From the NCBI GenBank assembly GCA_035541895.1, contig DATKMK010000125.1:1-61460 (forward strand): a DNA stretch of 61,460 bases, written 5' to 3'. The notes below the pieces were generated by a model. The model was not told where the DNA came from and made no database searches. It worked only from the letters and a program-made list of their open reading frames with translations. The stretch is from DATKMK01 sp035541895. GTDB lineage: Bacteria > Desulfobacterota > Binatia > HRBIN30 > JACQVA1. The translations under genes and the position numbers were made by a program. Positions 50,605-60,160 of the stretch are shown piece after piece (positions within the stretch are counted from its first letter, which is position 1; each line of letters begins with the position of its first letter).

Positions 50605-51608
50605 CTGAGCACGTCGTTGTGCGCGCACCCGGCAAGCTGTTTGTGCTCGGCGAGTATGCCGTGCTCCACGGCTGCCCGGCGATCGTCGCCGCAATCGATC
50701 GGTATGTGGAAGTTCGTGCACGCCGTCGCGAGGATTCGCGCGTCCGCTTCAATGCGCCGGGGCTGTCGGCTCGCCTCGAATTCGATGCGGGCAGGCCACC
50801 CACAAGCGCCCCCCTTCGATTCGCATTAGCTGCGTACGAACGCGTAACCGTGCGCCACGGCAACTTGCGGTCGACCGGTTGCGATGTCGACATCCTCAGC
50901 AACCTCGATCCCGAAACGGGCGTCAAGACCGGCTTGGGCGGGAGTGCCGCCATCTCGGTGGCGGTAACCGGAGCACTCCTTGCGCTCGGCGGCAATGACG
51001 TTGCGTCATCTTCGACACGGGACGAGATTTTTCGCTCCGCCTTCGAGGCGCATCGCGAGGCGCAAGGCGGCTCGGGCAGCGGTGCCGATGTCGCGGCCAG
51101 TTGCTACGGCGGACTCGTTCGCGTCGAACCTCGGACCGATGGCGTGCCGCAAGTTTCCCGAGTTCCACTGTTAGCAGAGGTTGCACTGTTGGTTGGGTGG
51201 ACCGGCCAAGCCGCCTCCACACCGTCGCTGGTCGAGCGATACCGGAGCGCGTCCAACGGCAAGGCCGCTGCGCGTGCTGACTTTGTGTGCCGGACGCGTG
51301 CGTGCGTCGACGCGTTCTTGAGCGGAGCGTGGCGGAATTCGCTCGATACAGCCGGCCACCTCCTCGATGACCTGGCCCGCGCGCTCGCGCTGCCGCTGAT
51401 GACGCCGCGCCTCCAACAGTTGGTTGAGATCGCCCGATTCCACGGTGCCGGCGCGAAGCACTCGGGTGCCGGCGGAGGCGATTGCGGCATTGCACTCGTC
51501 GCGCAGCGGTGCGCGGCGGATCGCATTCGTGCCGCCTGGCTGGACGCGGGGATTACGCCACTCAATCTGCAGCTTGATCAACAGGGAGTTCACCGTGTCC
51601 CCAGATAA
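50601..51608 (+). CDS. mvaK2: Phosphomevalonate kinase
   Basis: The 335-residue GHMP kinase phosphorylates mevalonate 5-phosphate to the diphosphate. It shows RAPGKLFVLGEYAVLHG, the ATP loop TGLGGSAAISVA, AQGGSGSGADVAASCYGG, and the C-terminal GAGAKHSGAGGGDCGIAL. The combination of the GSGSGADVAAS and SGAGGGDCGIA strings separates it from mevalonate kinase. The true start is the ATG at 50601 inside the mvaD stop; an upstream frame is a shadow of mvaD. Its 3' end overlaps the isomerase by 14 bases. Confidence 0.93.
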   Translation: MTEHVVVRAPGKLFVLGEYAVLHGCPAIVAAIDRYVEVRARRREDSRVRFNAPGLSARLEFDAGRPPTSAPLRFALAAYERVTVRHGNLRSTGCDVDILSNLDPETGVKTGLGGSAAISVAVTGALLALGGNDVASSSTRDEIFRSAFEAHREAQGGSGSGADVAASCYGGLVRVEPRTDGVPQVSRVPLLAEVALLVGWTGQAASTPSLVERYRSASNGKAAARADFVCRTRACVDAFLSGAWRNSLDTAGHLLDDLARALALPLMTPRLQQLVEIARFHGAGAKHSGAGGGDCGIALVAQRCAADRIRAAWLDAGITPLNLQLDQQGVHRVPR

Positions 51609-52683
51609 GTCGCAGCGCACTGCAGGCATTCAAGCGCGCAAGGCCGCACACCTGGATCTCTGTGAGCATGAAGCGGTCGAGTCGCAGGACAAAACGACCT
51701 TGTTCGAGGATGTGGATTTCGTTCATACCGCGCTCCCGGAACTCGCGCTCGATGATCTCGATTGCGCGGCGGCATTTCTCGGTAAGCGGCTGCGCGCTCC
51801 GTTTCTCATCACCGGCATGACCGGCGGAACGGACGACGCGTTTGCGGTCAATCGGGACCTAGCCGCCGTCGCTGAGCGCTGTGGACTCGGCTTCGGACTT
51901 GGCAGCCAGCGCGTGATGCAGCGCGATCCCTGTACCGCCTACACCTTTGCCGTGCGCGACGTCGCGCCGACCGCGTTGGTCTTGTCCAACATCGGCATCG
52001 CGCAGGCCGGTTCGCTCTCTTCGAGCGCGCTTCGCTCTCTAGTGATCGACGTTGGTGCCGACGCGCTGTGCGTGCACTTGAACCCCGCACAAGAGCTGAT
52101 TCAAGCCGAAGGCGATCGCAACTTTCGCGGCGGCTGTGCGACGCTTGAACGACTCTGCGCGGAGCTTCCCATGCCGGTGGTGGTGAAGGAGACCGGCTGC
52201 GGGATCTCGCGCGCGGTGGCCGATGCGCTCCGGCGCGTCGGCGTTCGCCACGTCGACGTGTCGGGCGCCGGCGGAACGTCCTGGGTGCGGGTCGAGTCGC
52301 TGCGCGGCAACGAACGCAGCCGCCAACTCGGCGAGGTGTTCTCTAACTGGGGCATTCCGACGGCGGCCTCGCTTGCGATGTTACGCGGCGCCGGACTCGA
52401 AGTAATCGCCAGCGGCGGCATTCGCAACGGCTTGGAGGTCGCCAAGGCTATCGCCCTGGGCGCATGCGTCGCCGGCGCCGCGCTGCCGGTGTATCGCGCA
52501 TATCGCAGCGGCGGCATCGACGGGGCCGTGCAGTTCGTCGACCAACTGATCGACGGGCTGAAGGCCGCGATGCTGCTGACCGGATCACGCTCGCTTGCAA
52601 ACCTGAGCCGCCAGCCCCTGATCTTCGGCGAGCGCATCAACGCGTGGCTGGCGGCCGATGTATCGAAGGAGAAGGGTGGATGA
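51595..52683 (+). CDS. fni: Type 2 isopentenyl-diphosphate delta-isomerase
   Basis: This FMN- and NAD(P)H-dependent TIM-barrel enzyme interconverts isopentenyl and dimethylallyl diphosphate. Motifs are ITGMTGGTDDAFAVNRDLA, GFGLGSQRVMQRDP, LNPAQELIQAEGDRNFRG, VVKETGCGIS, DVSGAGGTSW and ASGGIRNGLEVAKAIALGA, all intact. The GTG at 51595 was chosen over longer readings because AGGGAG (51583-51588) is well spaced before it and the upstream part is a shadow of mvaK2. That gives 362 residues, normal for the family. Its TGA overlaps the ATG of mvaA. Confidence 0.94.
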   Translation: MSPDKSQRTAGIQARKAAHLDLCEHEAVESQDKTTLFEDVDFVHTALPELALDDLDCAAAFLGKRLRAPFLITGMTGGTDDAFAVNRDLAAVAERCGLGFGLGSQRVMQRDPCTAYTFAVRDVAPTALVLSNIGIAQAGSLSSSALRSLVIDVGADALCVHLNPAQELIQAEGDRNFRGGCATLERLCAELPMPVVVKETGCGISRAVADALRRVGVRHVDVSGAGGTSWVRVESLRGNERSRQLGEVFSNWGIPTAASLAMLRGAGLEVIASGGIRNGLEVAKAIALGACVAGAALPVYRAYRSGGIDGAVQFVDQLIDGLKAAMLLTGSRSLANLSRQPLIFGERINAWLAADVSKEKGG

Positions 52684-53996
52684 TGAGGACCGATGCACAC
52701 GGTTCCCGGATCACTGGGTTTTATCGCCTGCCGCGGCGCGAACGTCTGGTGCGGTTGGCTGAGCGCTTCGGGCTCAACGCGGACGAGTTGGCCGAACTCG
52801 AAGCAGCCTCGCCGCTGCCATTCGAGGTCGCCGATCATATGGTGGAGAACGCGGTGAGCGTTCTCGGTCTGCCGCTCGGTGTCGGGCTCAATTTTCTCGT
52901 CAACGGCCGCGATCACATCGTTCCAATGGTCGTCGAGGAGCCCTCGGTAGTGGCGGCGGCCAGTCACGCGGCGCGGATCGTGCGTGACGCCGGCGGCTTT
53001 GAAGCCGAGGCCGATCGGTCGGTGATGATCGGCCAGATTCAACTGGTCGATGTGCGCGACGGCGAAGATACCGAGCGTCGTGTCCAACACGCGAAGCAAC
53101 GACTGCTCGAAGCGGCCAACGCCGTGCATCCGAACATGCTCCGTCGCGGCGGTGGCGCGACCGACATCGAGGTCCGGCGGCTGCCCGACACGAGCTGCGG
53201 GCCAATGGTGGTGGTGCACCTGCTCGTCGACGTCGGCGATGCGATGGGCGCGAATGCGGTCAACACTATGGCCGAGGCGATCGCGCCGTTGCTCGAGGAG
53301 ATCACCGGCGCACGCGCGCGAATGTGCATCCTGTCGAATCTCGCCGATCGGCGTCTTGCCCGCGCCCGCGCGCGCATTCCGTTCGAGCTGCTCGCCGACG
53401 GCCGCACTGCCGGTCGGGAGATCGCTCAGCGCCTGATGGAAGCGTGGGCATTCGCCGACGCCGATCCGTACCGCGCCACGACGCATAACAAAGGCATCAT
53501 GAACGGCATCGACGCGCTCGCGCTCGCGACCGGCAACGATTGGCGCGGCATCGAGGCCGGCGCGCACGCATTCGCGGCGCGGACCGGTCGCTATGGACCG
53601 CTTAGCCAATGGCGCATCGACGGCGATGGGCTGCTCGGCACAATCGAGCTGCCGCTCGCGGTTGGTACCGTCGGTGGCAACCTGCAGCTCAATCCGCGGG
53701 TGCGCCTGTCGCTCAAGCTGCTCGGGGTCGGGTCGGCGCGCGAGCTGGCTGCCGTGATGGCGGCTGTTGGACTCGGGCAGAACTTCGCGGCGATGCGGGC
53801 CTTGGTCACCGACGGCATCCAACGTGGTCACATGGCGCTGCACGCGCGCGGTGTCGCAGTGGCGGCAGGCGCACCGGAGCCGCTGATCGGCCGCGTGATC
53901 GAACGGCTGATCGCGTGCGGCGAGATCAAGATTAGTAAGGCACGCGAGATTCTCGCGTCGTTTCGGGTCAACGACGGGTTGCTCGCCCGTTCGTGA
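52680..53996 (+). CDS. mvaA: Hydroxymethylglutaryl-CoA reductase, class II type
   Basis: The enzyme reduces HMG-CoA to mevalonate with NAD(P)H, the committed step of the pathway. The 438-residue protein has no membrane domain. It carries ENAVSVLGLPLGVGLNF, MVVEEPSVVAAASHAA with the catalytic Glu, the Asp-containing DVGDAMGANAVNTM, NKGIMNGIDALALATGND with the catalytic Lys, PLAVGTVGGNLQLNP, and near the end the catalytic His in QRGHMALHARG. These match the bacterial class II enzymes (Pseudomonas mevalonii and staphylococcal type). Two adjacent ATGs (52680, 52683) are possible starts; the first overlaps the isomerase stop as ATGA. HMG-CoA synthase is not in the window. Confidence 0.95.
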   Translation: MMRTDAHGSRITGFYRLPRRERLVRLAERFGLNADELAELEAASPLPFEVADHMVENAVSVLGLPLGVGLNFLVNGRDHIVPMVVEEPSVVAAASHAARIVRDAGGFEAEADRSVMIGQIQLVDVRDGEDTERRVQHAKQRLLEAANAVHPNMLRRGGGATDIEVRRLPDTSCGPMVVVHLLVDVGDAMGANAVNTMAEAIAPLLEEITGARARMCILSNLADRRLARARARIPFELLADGRTAGREIAQRLMEAWAFADADPYRATTHNKGIMNGIDALALATGNDWRGIEAGAHAFAARTGRYGPLSQWRIDGDGLLGTIELPLAVGTVGGNLQLNPRVRLSLKLLGVGSARELAAVMAAVGLGQNFAAMRALVTDGIQRGHMALHARGVAVAAGAPEPLIGRVIERLIACGEIKISKAREILASFRVNDGLLARS

Positions 53997-54005
53997 GGTA
54001 GGGTC

Positions 54006-54968
54006 GTGGCAAACGCTGCACTGCGACTCGCGCGCGGTCGTGCACCGGGCAAGGTGATTGTGCTCGGCGAACACGCAGCCGTCTACGGCCGTCCAGCGGT
54101 CGCGGCCGCGATCGATCGTTGGGTGGATGTCGCGTTGATGCAGGCATCGTACGGACGGTCGGAGGTTGTCGATGACCCGCGTTTCGCAGAAGCATTCGCT
54201 CGCGCCGCGCGCCTCGTCGGCACCAGTTGTTCTGAGGTGAGCGCGCAGATCGCGTCGGATCTTCCACAAGCAATGGGCCTCGGGAGTTCAGCGGCCTTGA
54301 GTGTCGCGCTGCTGCGCGCGTTCGCCAATTTCGCTGGTCGAGATCTGCCCATCACGGAGCTGAACGCGCATGCTCTGGAAGTCGAAGCCGTCTTCCACGG
54401 CACCCCGTCCGGGGTCGACAACAGTGCGGTTGTGTTCGGCGGGGTGATCCGATTCCAACGCGATACGGCGGTTCAGCCGCTGCCGCTGGCGTACTCTGTT
54501 CCGTTGGTCATCGCGCTCGGCACAGCGCCCCGGCAGACCAAGCAAGTGGTTGCGGCGTTGCGCGAGCGGTGGACGGCAGATCCCAACACGTACGAACGGC
54601 GGTTCGATGAAATTGCCTGGCTGGTCGCCGATGCCGAAGGCTCGCTGGCGTCCGGCGATTTTGCCGAGCTCGGCCTGTTGATGAACACCAACCACGGCTT
54701 ACTGCACTCGCTCGGGGTTTCCAGCGACGAGCTGGAGAGCATGGTCACACTTGCGCGCTCGCACGGCGCCTTGGGGGCGAAGCTCACCGGTGGCGGCGGC
54801 GGCGGTGCAATCATCTGCCTCTGCCCTGATCCGCGCGAATCGCTGATTCGCGCATTCGCCGACGCGGGCTGGCAGGCATTTTCAACCGACATTACGGACG
54901 GAGGACGAGGAGTTGATGGAAGGAATGCTGCAGCACGACACGAACGGGGCGTCGCCACTCGCGCGTGA
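54006..54968 (+). CDS. mvaK1: Mevalonate kinase
   Basis: The 320-residue GHMP kinase phosphorylates mevalonate, the first kinase step of the pathway. Motifs are GRAPGKVIVLGEHAAVYG, the ATP loop QAMGLGSSAALSVA, HALEVEAVFHGTPSGVDNS with the catalytic Glu and Asp, and LGAKLTGGGGGGAIICL. The GTG at 54006 lies nine bases after the mvaA stop. The last 18 or so codons overlap the start of the cyclase gene and extend past the usual end of the family, probably a consequence of the overlap. Confidence 0.94.
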   Translation: MANAALRLARGRAPGKVIVLGEHAAVYGRPAVAAAIDRWVDVALMQASYGRSEVVDDPRFAEAFARAARLVGTSCSEVSAQIASDLPQAMGLGSSAALSVALLRAFANFAGRDLPITELNAHALEVEAVFHGTPSGVDNSAVVFGGVIRFQRDTAVQPLPLAYSVPLVIALGTAPRQTKQVVAALRERWTADPNTYERRFDEIAWLVADAEGSLASGDFAELGLLMNTNHGLLHSLGVSSDELESMVTLARSHGALGAKLTGGGGGGAIICLCPDPRESLIRAFADAGWQAFSTDITDGGRGVDGRNAAARHERGVATRA

Positions 54969-56976
54969 GACACTGACCGACCGGATCGACGACGTCGTCC
55001 GTCGCAGTCGTCACTACTTCTTGCGCGCGCAGCACCCGCAAGGATTTTGGCAGGCGCCGCTCGAAGCCAATGCCGCCATGGACGCGGAGTACATCTTCTT
55101 CAATCGTTTCATGGGTCGACGGGCGGAGGCGGTCGAACGTCGCATCGCCGAACGTTTGTTGGCGACGCAAACCGACGGCGGAAGCTGGCCCCTGTATCAC
55201 GGCGGACCGGGTCATCTAAGCACGACGATTGAGGCCTACTTCGCGCTGAAGCTCACGGGGCACTCGCCCGACGAATCGGCGATGCGACGCGCACGCGAAT
55301 TCATTCTCGCGCATGGCGGTCTGGCCAAGGCCGGCATCTTCACTCGCACGTTTCTCGCTTATTTCGCGCAGTTTCCCTGGACCGGGTTGCCGGCGATGCC
55401 CGTGGAGTTGATGCTGTTGCCGTCATGGTTCCCGATCAACATCTATGCGCTGTCGAGCTGGGCTCGCGGCACGGTGGTTCCGTTGACCGTTGTGATGGCG
55501 AAGCATCCGCGCATTCACATCGATGCCGCGATGGGAGTGAGCGAGCTGTGGTCGGCTCCGCCGAGTGCAACGGATCTCGGGTTTCCGCCGAGTCGCGAAT
55601 GGCTGACGTGGCGCAACTTGTTTCTCGCGCTCGATCGAGTCCTCAAGTTCATCGGCGGCAGCCCGTGGAAACCCCTGCGTCGGCGCGCGTTGCAAGCGGC
55701 GGAGCAATGGATTCTCTCGCATCAAGACACGAACGGAGGCTGGGGCGGCATTCAGCCGGCGATGGTCAACTCCGTCATGGCGTTGCGCGTGCTTGGGTAC
55801 GGCGACGATCATCCGGCGGTGGCGAACGGGATCCGCGCGATCGACGAGTTCCTCATCGAGCACGATGGGCACCTGTTCCTTCAGCCGTGTGTCTCGCCGA
55901 CATGGGATACGGCACTCGCCTGCAAGGCGCTGCTCGATTCGGGAATGGAAGCTGATCACCCGGTGCTGACGCGCGCTGCCGATTGGCTGATCGACAATCA
56001 GATCTTCAAGCCCGGCGACTGGAGCATCTACAATCCCGCGCTCGATCCGGGTGGTTGGGCGTTCGAGTTCGCCAACGATTGGTATCCCGATGTCGACGAC
56101 TCTGCCGTGATTCTGATGGTGCTCAAGCGCATCACTGGGATCGATGCCGTCCGCAAGGATCGCGCGATTGCGTACGGGCTCAACTGGACGCTCGGGATGC
56201 AGAGTCGCAACGGCGGCTACGGCGCATTCGACACCGACAACGATTCCGAGTTCCTCAACCGGATTCCGTTCGCCGATATGGAGGCGATGATCGATCCGCC
56301 GACCGAAGATCTCACCGGCCGACTGCTCGAACTAATGGGCACCCACGGCTTCGATCTCACCTACGACCGCGCGCGACGCGCCCACGCGTTCGTGATGCGC
56401 ACGCAGCGGCCGGACGGCTCGTGGTGGGGACGCTGGGGTGCGAACTTCATCTACGGCACCTGGTCGGTGCTCTCGGGCTTACGCGCGATCGGCGAGAACA
56501 TGGAGGCCCCGCACGTTCGCCGCGCGGTGGCGTGGCTGAAGGCACACCAGAACCTTGACGGCGGTTGGGGTGAGTCGCTGAGGTCGTACGACGAAGAGCG
56601 CGAAGCGGGGCGCGGCACGTCGACGCCGTCGCAAACCGCGTGGGCGATTCTCGGATTGCTCGCGGGCGAACGCGGCACGAGCCCCGAACTCCTGCGTGGC
56701 CTCAGATATCTCGTGGAGCAGCAATCACCCGACGGTACGTGGACGGAGGCGCCGTTCACCGGCACAGGTTTTCCGCGTCACTTCTACCTACGCTACCACA
56801 TGTATCGAAACTACTTTCCGTTGATGGCACTCGGCGGCGCGCGTGCGCGATTGACGAGCGACGACAACGGACACGGCAAGGGCCTGGACCCGGCGGTCGA
56901 GCGCGATCGGAAGGCCCCAGGCCCGTTCAGCGGTGACCTCAACCCAAGCGCGGGTCCCGAGGTCTGGGCGTTGTGA
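54916..56976 (+). CDS. shc: Squalene-hopene cyclase
   Basis: The enzyme cyclises squalene to hopene or diplopterol at the membrane surface. The 686-residue protein has the acid motif D-V-D-D at 392-395 (WYPDVDDSAV), SPTWDTALACKALLDSG, several QW repeats such as QRPDGSWWGRWGANF and QNLDGGWGES, and the C-terminal GTGFPRHFYLRYHMYRNYFP. All are typical of bacterial SHC. Starts are possible at TTG 54913, ATG 54916 or ATG 54925; all lie inside the 3' end of mvaK1, and GGAAGGA directly precedes the last. This is the first hopanoid gene after the mevalonate genes. Confidence 0.95.
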   Translation: MEGMLQHDTNGASPLARETLTDRIDDVVRRSRHYFLRAQHPQGFWQAPLEANAAMDAEYIFFNRFMGRRAEAVERRIAERLLATQTDGGSWPLYHGGPGHLSTTIEAYFALKLTGHSPDESAMRRAREFILAHGGLAKAGIFTRTFLAYFAQFPWTGLPAMPVELMLLPSWFPINIYALSSWARGTVVPLTVVMAKHPRIHIDAAMGVSELWSAPPSATDLGFPPSREWLTWRNLFLALDRVLKFIGGSPWKPLRRRALQAAEQWILSHQDTNGGWGGIQPAMVNSVMALRVLGYGDDHPAVANGIRAIDEFLIEHDGHLFLQPCVSPTWDTALACKALLDSGMEADHPVLTRAADWLIDNQIFKPGDWSIYNPALDPGGWAFEFANDWYPDVDDSAVILMVLKRITGIDAVRKDRAIAYGLNWTLGMQSRNGGYGAFDTDNDSEFLNRIPFADMEAMIDPPTEDLTGRLLELMGTHGFDLTYDRARRAHAFVMRTQRPDGSWWGRWGANFIYGTWSVLSGLRAIGENMEAPHVRRAVAWLKAHQNLDGGWGESLRSYDEEREAGRGTSTPSQTAWAILGLLAGERGTSPELLRGLRYLVEQQSPDGTWTEAPFTGTGFPRHFYLRYHMYRNYFPLMALGGARARLTSDDNGHGKGLDPAVERDRKAPGPFSGDLNPSAGPEVWAL

Positions 56977-57001
56977 TCGATCGCCGGAAAGTTGCATCCT
57001 G

Positions 57002-57904
57002 ATGTCGCTCGCGCTGCCATCGATCGATGCCGTCGGTACCCGTGCCGTCGTCGTCGCCGCGTACCGCCACTGCTGGCGAATCGCCACGGCGCACTACGAG
57101 AACTTCACGCTCGGGTCGTGGCTGCTTCCAAAACCGCTGCGCCGCCACATTGCGGCAATCTACGCCTTCGCGCGTGCGGCCGACGACGTCGCGGACGAAG
57201 GCACCGCACTTCCAGCCGAGCGCCTGGCGCGCTTGCGCGCGTGGGGCGAGGCGCTCGACGATTGCTACCGCGGACGTGCACGTGATCCGATCTTCGTGGC
57301 GCTGGCACACACCGCTGCCGAGTTCGACCTGCCGGTTGACCCCTTCCACCAGTTGCTACAGGCGTTCGCCGCCGATGTGCAGTTCACCCCGTTCGAAACG
57401 TTCGGCGATTTGCGCAGCTATTGCCGCTGCTCCGCCGATCCGGTGGGGCACCTGATTCTGTTCTTGTTCGGCTATCGCGACGCGCAGCGCCAGCAACTCG
57501 CCGGCGAGATCTGCACGGGATTGCAGCTCGCCAATTTCTGGCAAGACGTCGCGGTCGACGCGGCCAAGGGGCGGGTCTACTTTCCGCTCGAAGACGTCCG
57601 TCGCTTCGATTGCAGCGTCGACGCAATCGAACGCCGGGAGGTCAGTCCGGGCTTCCGACGGCTCATGCGATTCGAAGTCGAGCGCACCCGCGAGTTGCTC
57701 AATTCGGGCTTGCGACTTGCGTCGCTGGTGGAACACCGCCTCGCCCGCGAGGTCCACCTCTTCGCTGCCGGCGGCCTTCAGATTCTACGGGCGATCGAGG
57801 CGCTCGACTATGATGTACTGCACAGGCGACCAACGTTGTCGAAGTGGACGAAGGCCGGCCTCGTTCTTCGCACGGCGCTCTGGCACAGGAGAGTGACGGC
57901 ATGA
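57002..57904 (+). CDS. hpnC: Hydroxysqualene synthase
   Basis: In the three-step HpnCDE route to squalene, HpnC converts presqualene diphosphate to hydroxysqualene. The 300-residue protein has the two aspartate-rich motifs of the squalene/phytoene synthase family, DDVADE at 61-66 and NFWQDVAVDAAKGR near 178. It carries the HYENFTLGSWLLPKPLRRHI start typical of HpnC. ATG at 57002 was chosen; a frame starting at 56933 overlaps shc and adds an unrelated leader. Its stop overlaps the hpnD start by four bases. Confidence 0.9.
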   Translation: MSLALPSIDAVGTRAVVVAAYRHCWRIATAHYENFTLGSWLLPKPLRRHIAAIYAFARAADDVADEGTALPAERLARLRAWGEALDDCYRGRARDPIFVALAHTAAEFDLPVDPFHQLLQAFAADVQFTPFETFGDLRSYCRCSADPVGHLILFLFGYRDAQRQQLAGEICTGLQLANFWQDVAVDAAKGRVYFPLEDVRRFDCSVDAIERREVSPGFRRLMRFEVERTRELLNSGLRLASLVEHRLAREVHLFAAGGLQILRAIEALDYDVLHRRPTLSKWTKAGLVLRTALWHRRVTA

Positions 57905-58779
57905 ACCCGCACGGTGATTCCGCTCTCCGCCAGGCATACGACTACTGCCAACAGATCACGCGGCGCAGCTCGAGCAACTTCTACTACGCGTTTCGCTTGC
58001 TGCCGCCCGATCGGCGCGACGCGTTGTACGCGGTGTATGCGTTCTGTCGCTTCGTCGACGACATCGCAGACGAAGACGGCCGGCGCGATCCCGCAACCTT
58101 GCTCGCGCGCTGGCGCGACGAAGTAGCCCGCGTCTACGACGGGAGCACGCAGCATCCAATCGGTCGAGCGCTCGCCGATGCCGCTCGCCGCTTGCCGTTG
58201 GAGCGGCAGCATTTCCTCGGTCTGATCCGCGGCGTCGAGATGGACCTGACGCGGCGCCGCTATGCGACCTTCGAGGAGTTGTACGAGTACTGCTACCTGG
58301 TCGCATCGACCGTCGGCCTGCTGTGCATCGAGATTTTTGGATATCACCACGCGAGCGCCCGCGACTATGCCGTCGATCTCGGGGTGGCGTTCCAGCTCAC
58401 CAACATTCTCCGCGACGTGATGGAAGACGCGCAACGCGGCCGCATCTACCTGCCGCTGAACGATCTGCACAGCTTCGATTGTTCCGAGTCCGACCTGTTG
58501 AGCGGGCATTACACGCCGCACGTCGGCGCCTTGATGGCGTTCGAATGCGGCCGGGCGCGTGCCTACTATCTGCGCGCGCGCGGCGCGCTGGCGTCGGAGG
58601 ATCGCACCTCGCTGGCGCCGGCCGAAGCGATGCGGCTGATCTACGAACATCTGCTCGACCGCATTGAGGCGAGGCACTTCAACGTCTTCGGACCGAAGGT
58701 GACGCTGCCGCGCTATCAGAAGTTGACCCTCGCGCTGGCGGCGTGGGGCCGCTCGCATCTGCCCGCGTTCTCGCAGTGA
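57901..58779 (+). CDS. hpnD: Presqualene diphosphate synthase
   Basis: HpnD joins two farnesyl diphosphates to presqualene diphosphate. The 292-residue protein has SSSNFYYAFRLLPPDRRDAL, the first aspartate motif DDIADE at 53-58, and the second in LTNILRDVMEDAQRGRIYLP. The last is the form typical of HpnD and phytoene synthases. The ATG overlaps the hpnC stop (ATGA) and the TGA overlaps the hpnE GTG (GTGA). Its position next to shc makes squalene rather than phytoene the likely product. Confidence 0.93.
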   Translation: MNPHGDSALRQAYDYCQQITRRSSSNFYYAFRLLPPDRRDALYAVYAFCRFVDDIADEDGRRDPATLLARWRDEVARVYDGSTQHPIGRALADAARRLPLERQHFLGLIRGVEMDLTRRRYATFEELYEYCYLVASTVGLLCIEIFGYHHASARDYAVDLGVAFQLTNILRDVMEDAQRGRIYLPLNDLHSFDCSESDLLSGHYTPHVGALMAFECGRARAYYLRARGALASEDRTSLAPAEAMRLIYEHLLDRIEARHFNVFGPKVTLPRYQKLTLALAAWGRSHLPAFSQ

Positions 58780-60116
58780 ATCCTGTCATCGTCATCGGCG
58801 GGGGCTTTGCCGGGCTGGCGGCCGGCGCGGCGCTCGCGGCACGCAGCCTTCCGGTCATTGTTCTCGAAGCCCGTGCCCGACTGGGCGGGCGGGCATACTC
58901 GTTTCGCGATGACGACAGCGGCGAGATCGTCGACAACGGCCAGCACGCGATGATGGGCTGCTATCACGAGACGCTGACATTCCTCGGTCGCATCGGCGCG
59001 ACCGGCAAACTGACGCGGCAACGCAACCTGCGGGTCGAGATGGTCGATGCGCAGCGCGGTGTCGGTGTGATCGCTGCCGCGCCGCTCCCGAGCCCGCTGC
59101 ATATGCTCGCCGGCGTGCTCGGCTACCGGTTCCTCAGCCGCACCGAGCGGGTGCGCGCGTTGCTCGGCGGCATGCGATTGATGACGATGCGCGCAAGGCG
59201 GGACTCGCGCTTGATGGAGCAAACCGTCGAGCGGATCCTAATCGCGCTCGGTCAGTCAGCGAATGCACGGGCAAGCTTTTGGTATCCCGTCGCCGTGGCG
59301 ACGTTGAACGAAGCCCCAGACCGAGCTGCGGCCGCGCCCCTGGCTGAAGTGCTCGCGCGCGCGTTCTTCAGCTCGCGCGCCGGATCGCAGTTCGTTTTGC
59401 CGCGCGTCGGCTTGAGCGATCTCTACACCGATGACGCGCGGCGGTTCATCGAGAGTGGTGGGGGGCATGTCGAGGTCAAGGCGGCGGTGGCGCGAGTCGA
59501 GTTGCGCAACGACCGCGTTTCAGCGGTCCATCTGCGCGACGGTCGTCGGCTCGACGCGCGCGCGGTGATCAGCAGCGTGCCGCCGCCGTCGCTACGACAA
59601 TTCGCCCCGGAGCCGATTCGGACGCTGCCCGGTCTCGATTGCTTCGACACGTCACCGATCGTCTCGGTGCACGTGTGGTTCGATCGCGCGGTGCTGGCGA
59701 GCGACTTCGTGGGTTGCCTCGGCACCACGACGCAGTTTGTGTTCAACCGCAGCAAGCTGACCGCGCAGGGCAACGGCAACGGGCGCCAGTTCGTCAGCGC
59801 CGTCATCAGCGCCGGTCGCAAGATCGCCGCATGGGAACCGACGCAGATCGCCGATCGGGTGGTGGCCGATCTGCGCGCGTTGCTGCCGGCCGCGGGTCCG
59901 GCGCGAGTGTTGCGCTCGGTGGTCGTGAAGGAAAAACAGGCAACCATCTCGGCGACGCCGGCGGCCGAGCGCCATCGTCCCGGGATGCGCACCTCAATCG
60001 CAAACTTCCTGCTCGCCGGCGACTGGACACAGACTGGCCTGCCGCCGACGATCGAGAGCGCGGTGCTGAGCGGTCACCGCGCCGCGGCGGCATTCGGGCA
60101 CGGGTCGAATCCCTAA
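58776..60116 (+). CDS. hpnE: Hydroxysqualene dehydroxylase (squalene-associated FAD desaturase)
   Basis: HpnE reduces hydroxysqualene to squalene, ending the HpnCDE route. The 446-residue flavoprotein starts VNPVIVIGGGFAGLAAG, with the FAD-binding G-G-G-F-A-G, then VLEARARLGGRAYSF. It ends with FLLAGDWTQTGLPPTIESAVLSGHRAA, the conserved C-terminal FAD motif shared with CrtI-like amine-oxidase-type enzymes. GTG at 58776 was chosen because it overlaps the hpnD stop and places the Rossmann motif at the usual distance from the start. Confidence 0.93.
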   Translation: MNPVIVIGGGFAGLAAGAALAARSLPVIVLEARARLGGRAYSFRDDDSGEIVDNGQHAMMGCYHETLTFLGRIGATGKLTRQRNLRVEMVDAQRGVGVIAAAPLPSPLHMLAGVLGYRFLSRTERVRALLGGMRLMTMRARRDSRLMEQTVERILIALGQSANARASFWYPVAVATLNEAPDRAAAAPLAEVLARAFFSSRAGSQFVLPRVGLSDLYTDDARRFIESGGGHVEVKAAVARVELRNDRVSAVHLRDGRRLDARAVISSVPPPSLRQFAPEPIRTLPGLDCFDTSPIVSVHVWFDRAVLASDFVGCLGTTTQFVFNRSKLTAQGNGNGRQFVSAVISAGRKIAAWEPTQIADRVVADLRALLPAAGPARVLRSVVVKEKQATISATPAAERHRPGMRTSIANFLLAGDWTQTGLPPTIESAVLSGHRAAAAFGHGSNP

Positions 60117-60160
60117 GTCGTCACTTGCTCTTGCGCTCACCGGCGTGACAGATTGCCTGC

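Noticed and set aside
52464..52679. Upstream extension of the HMG-CoA reductase frame, and similar long leaders for mvaK2, hpnC and the second MMPL exporter.
   Set aside because: The added residues overlap the preceding gene or have no family match; the chosen starts overlap the previous stop or give normal family lengths.
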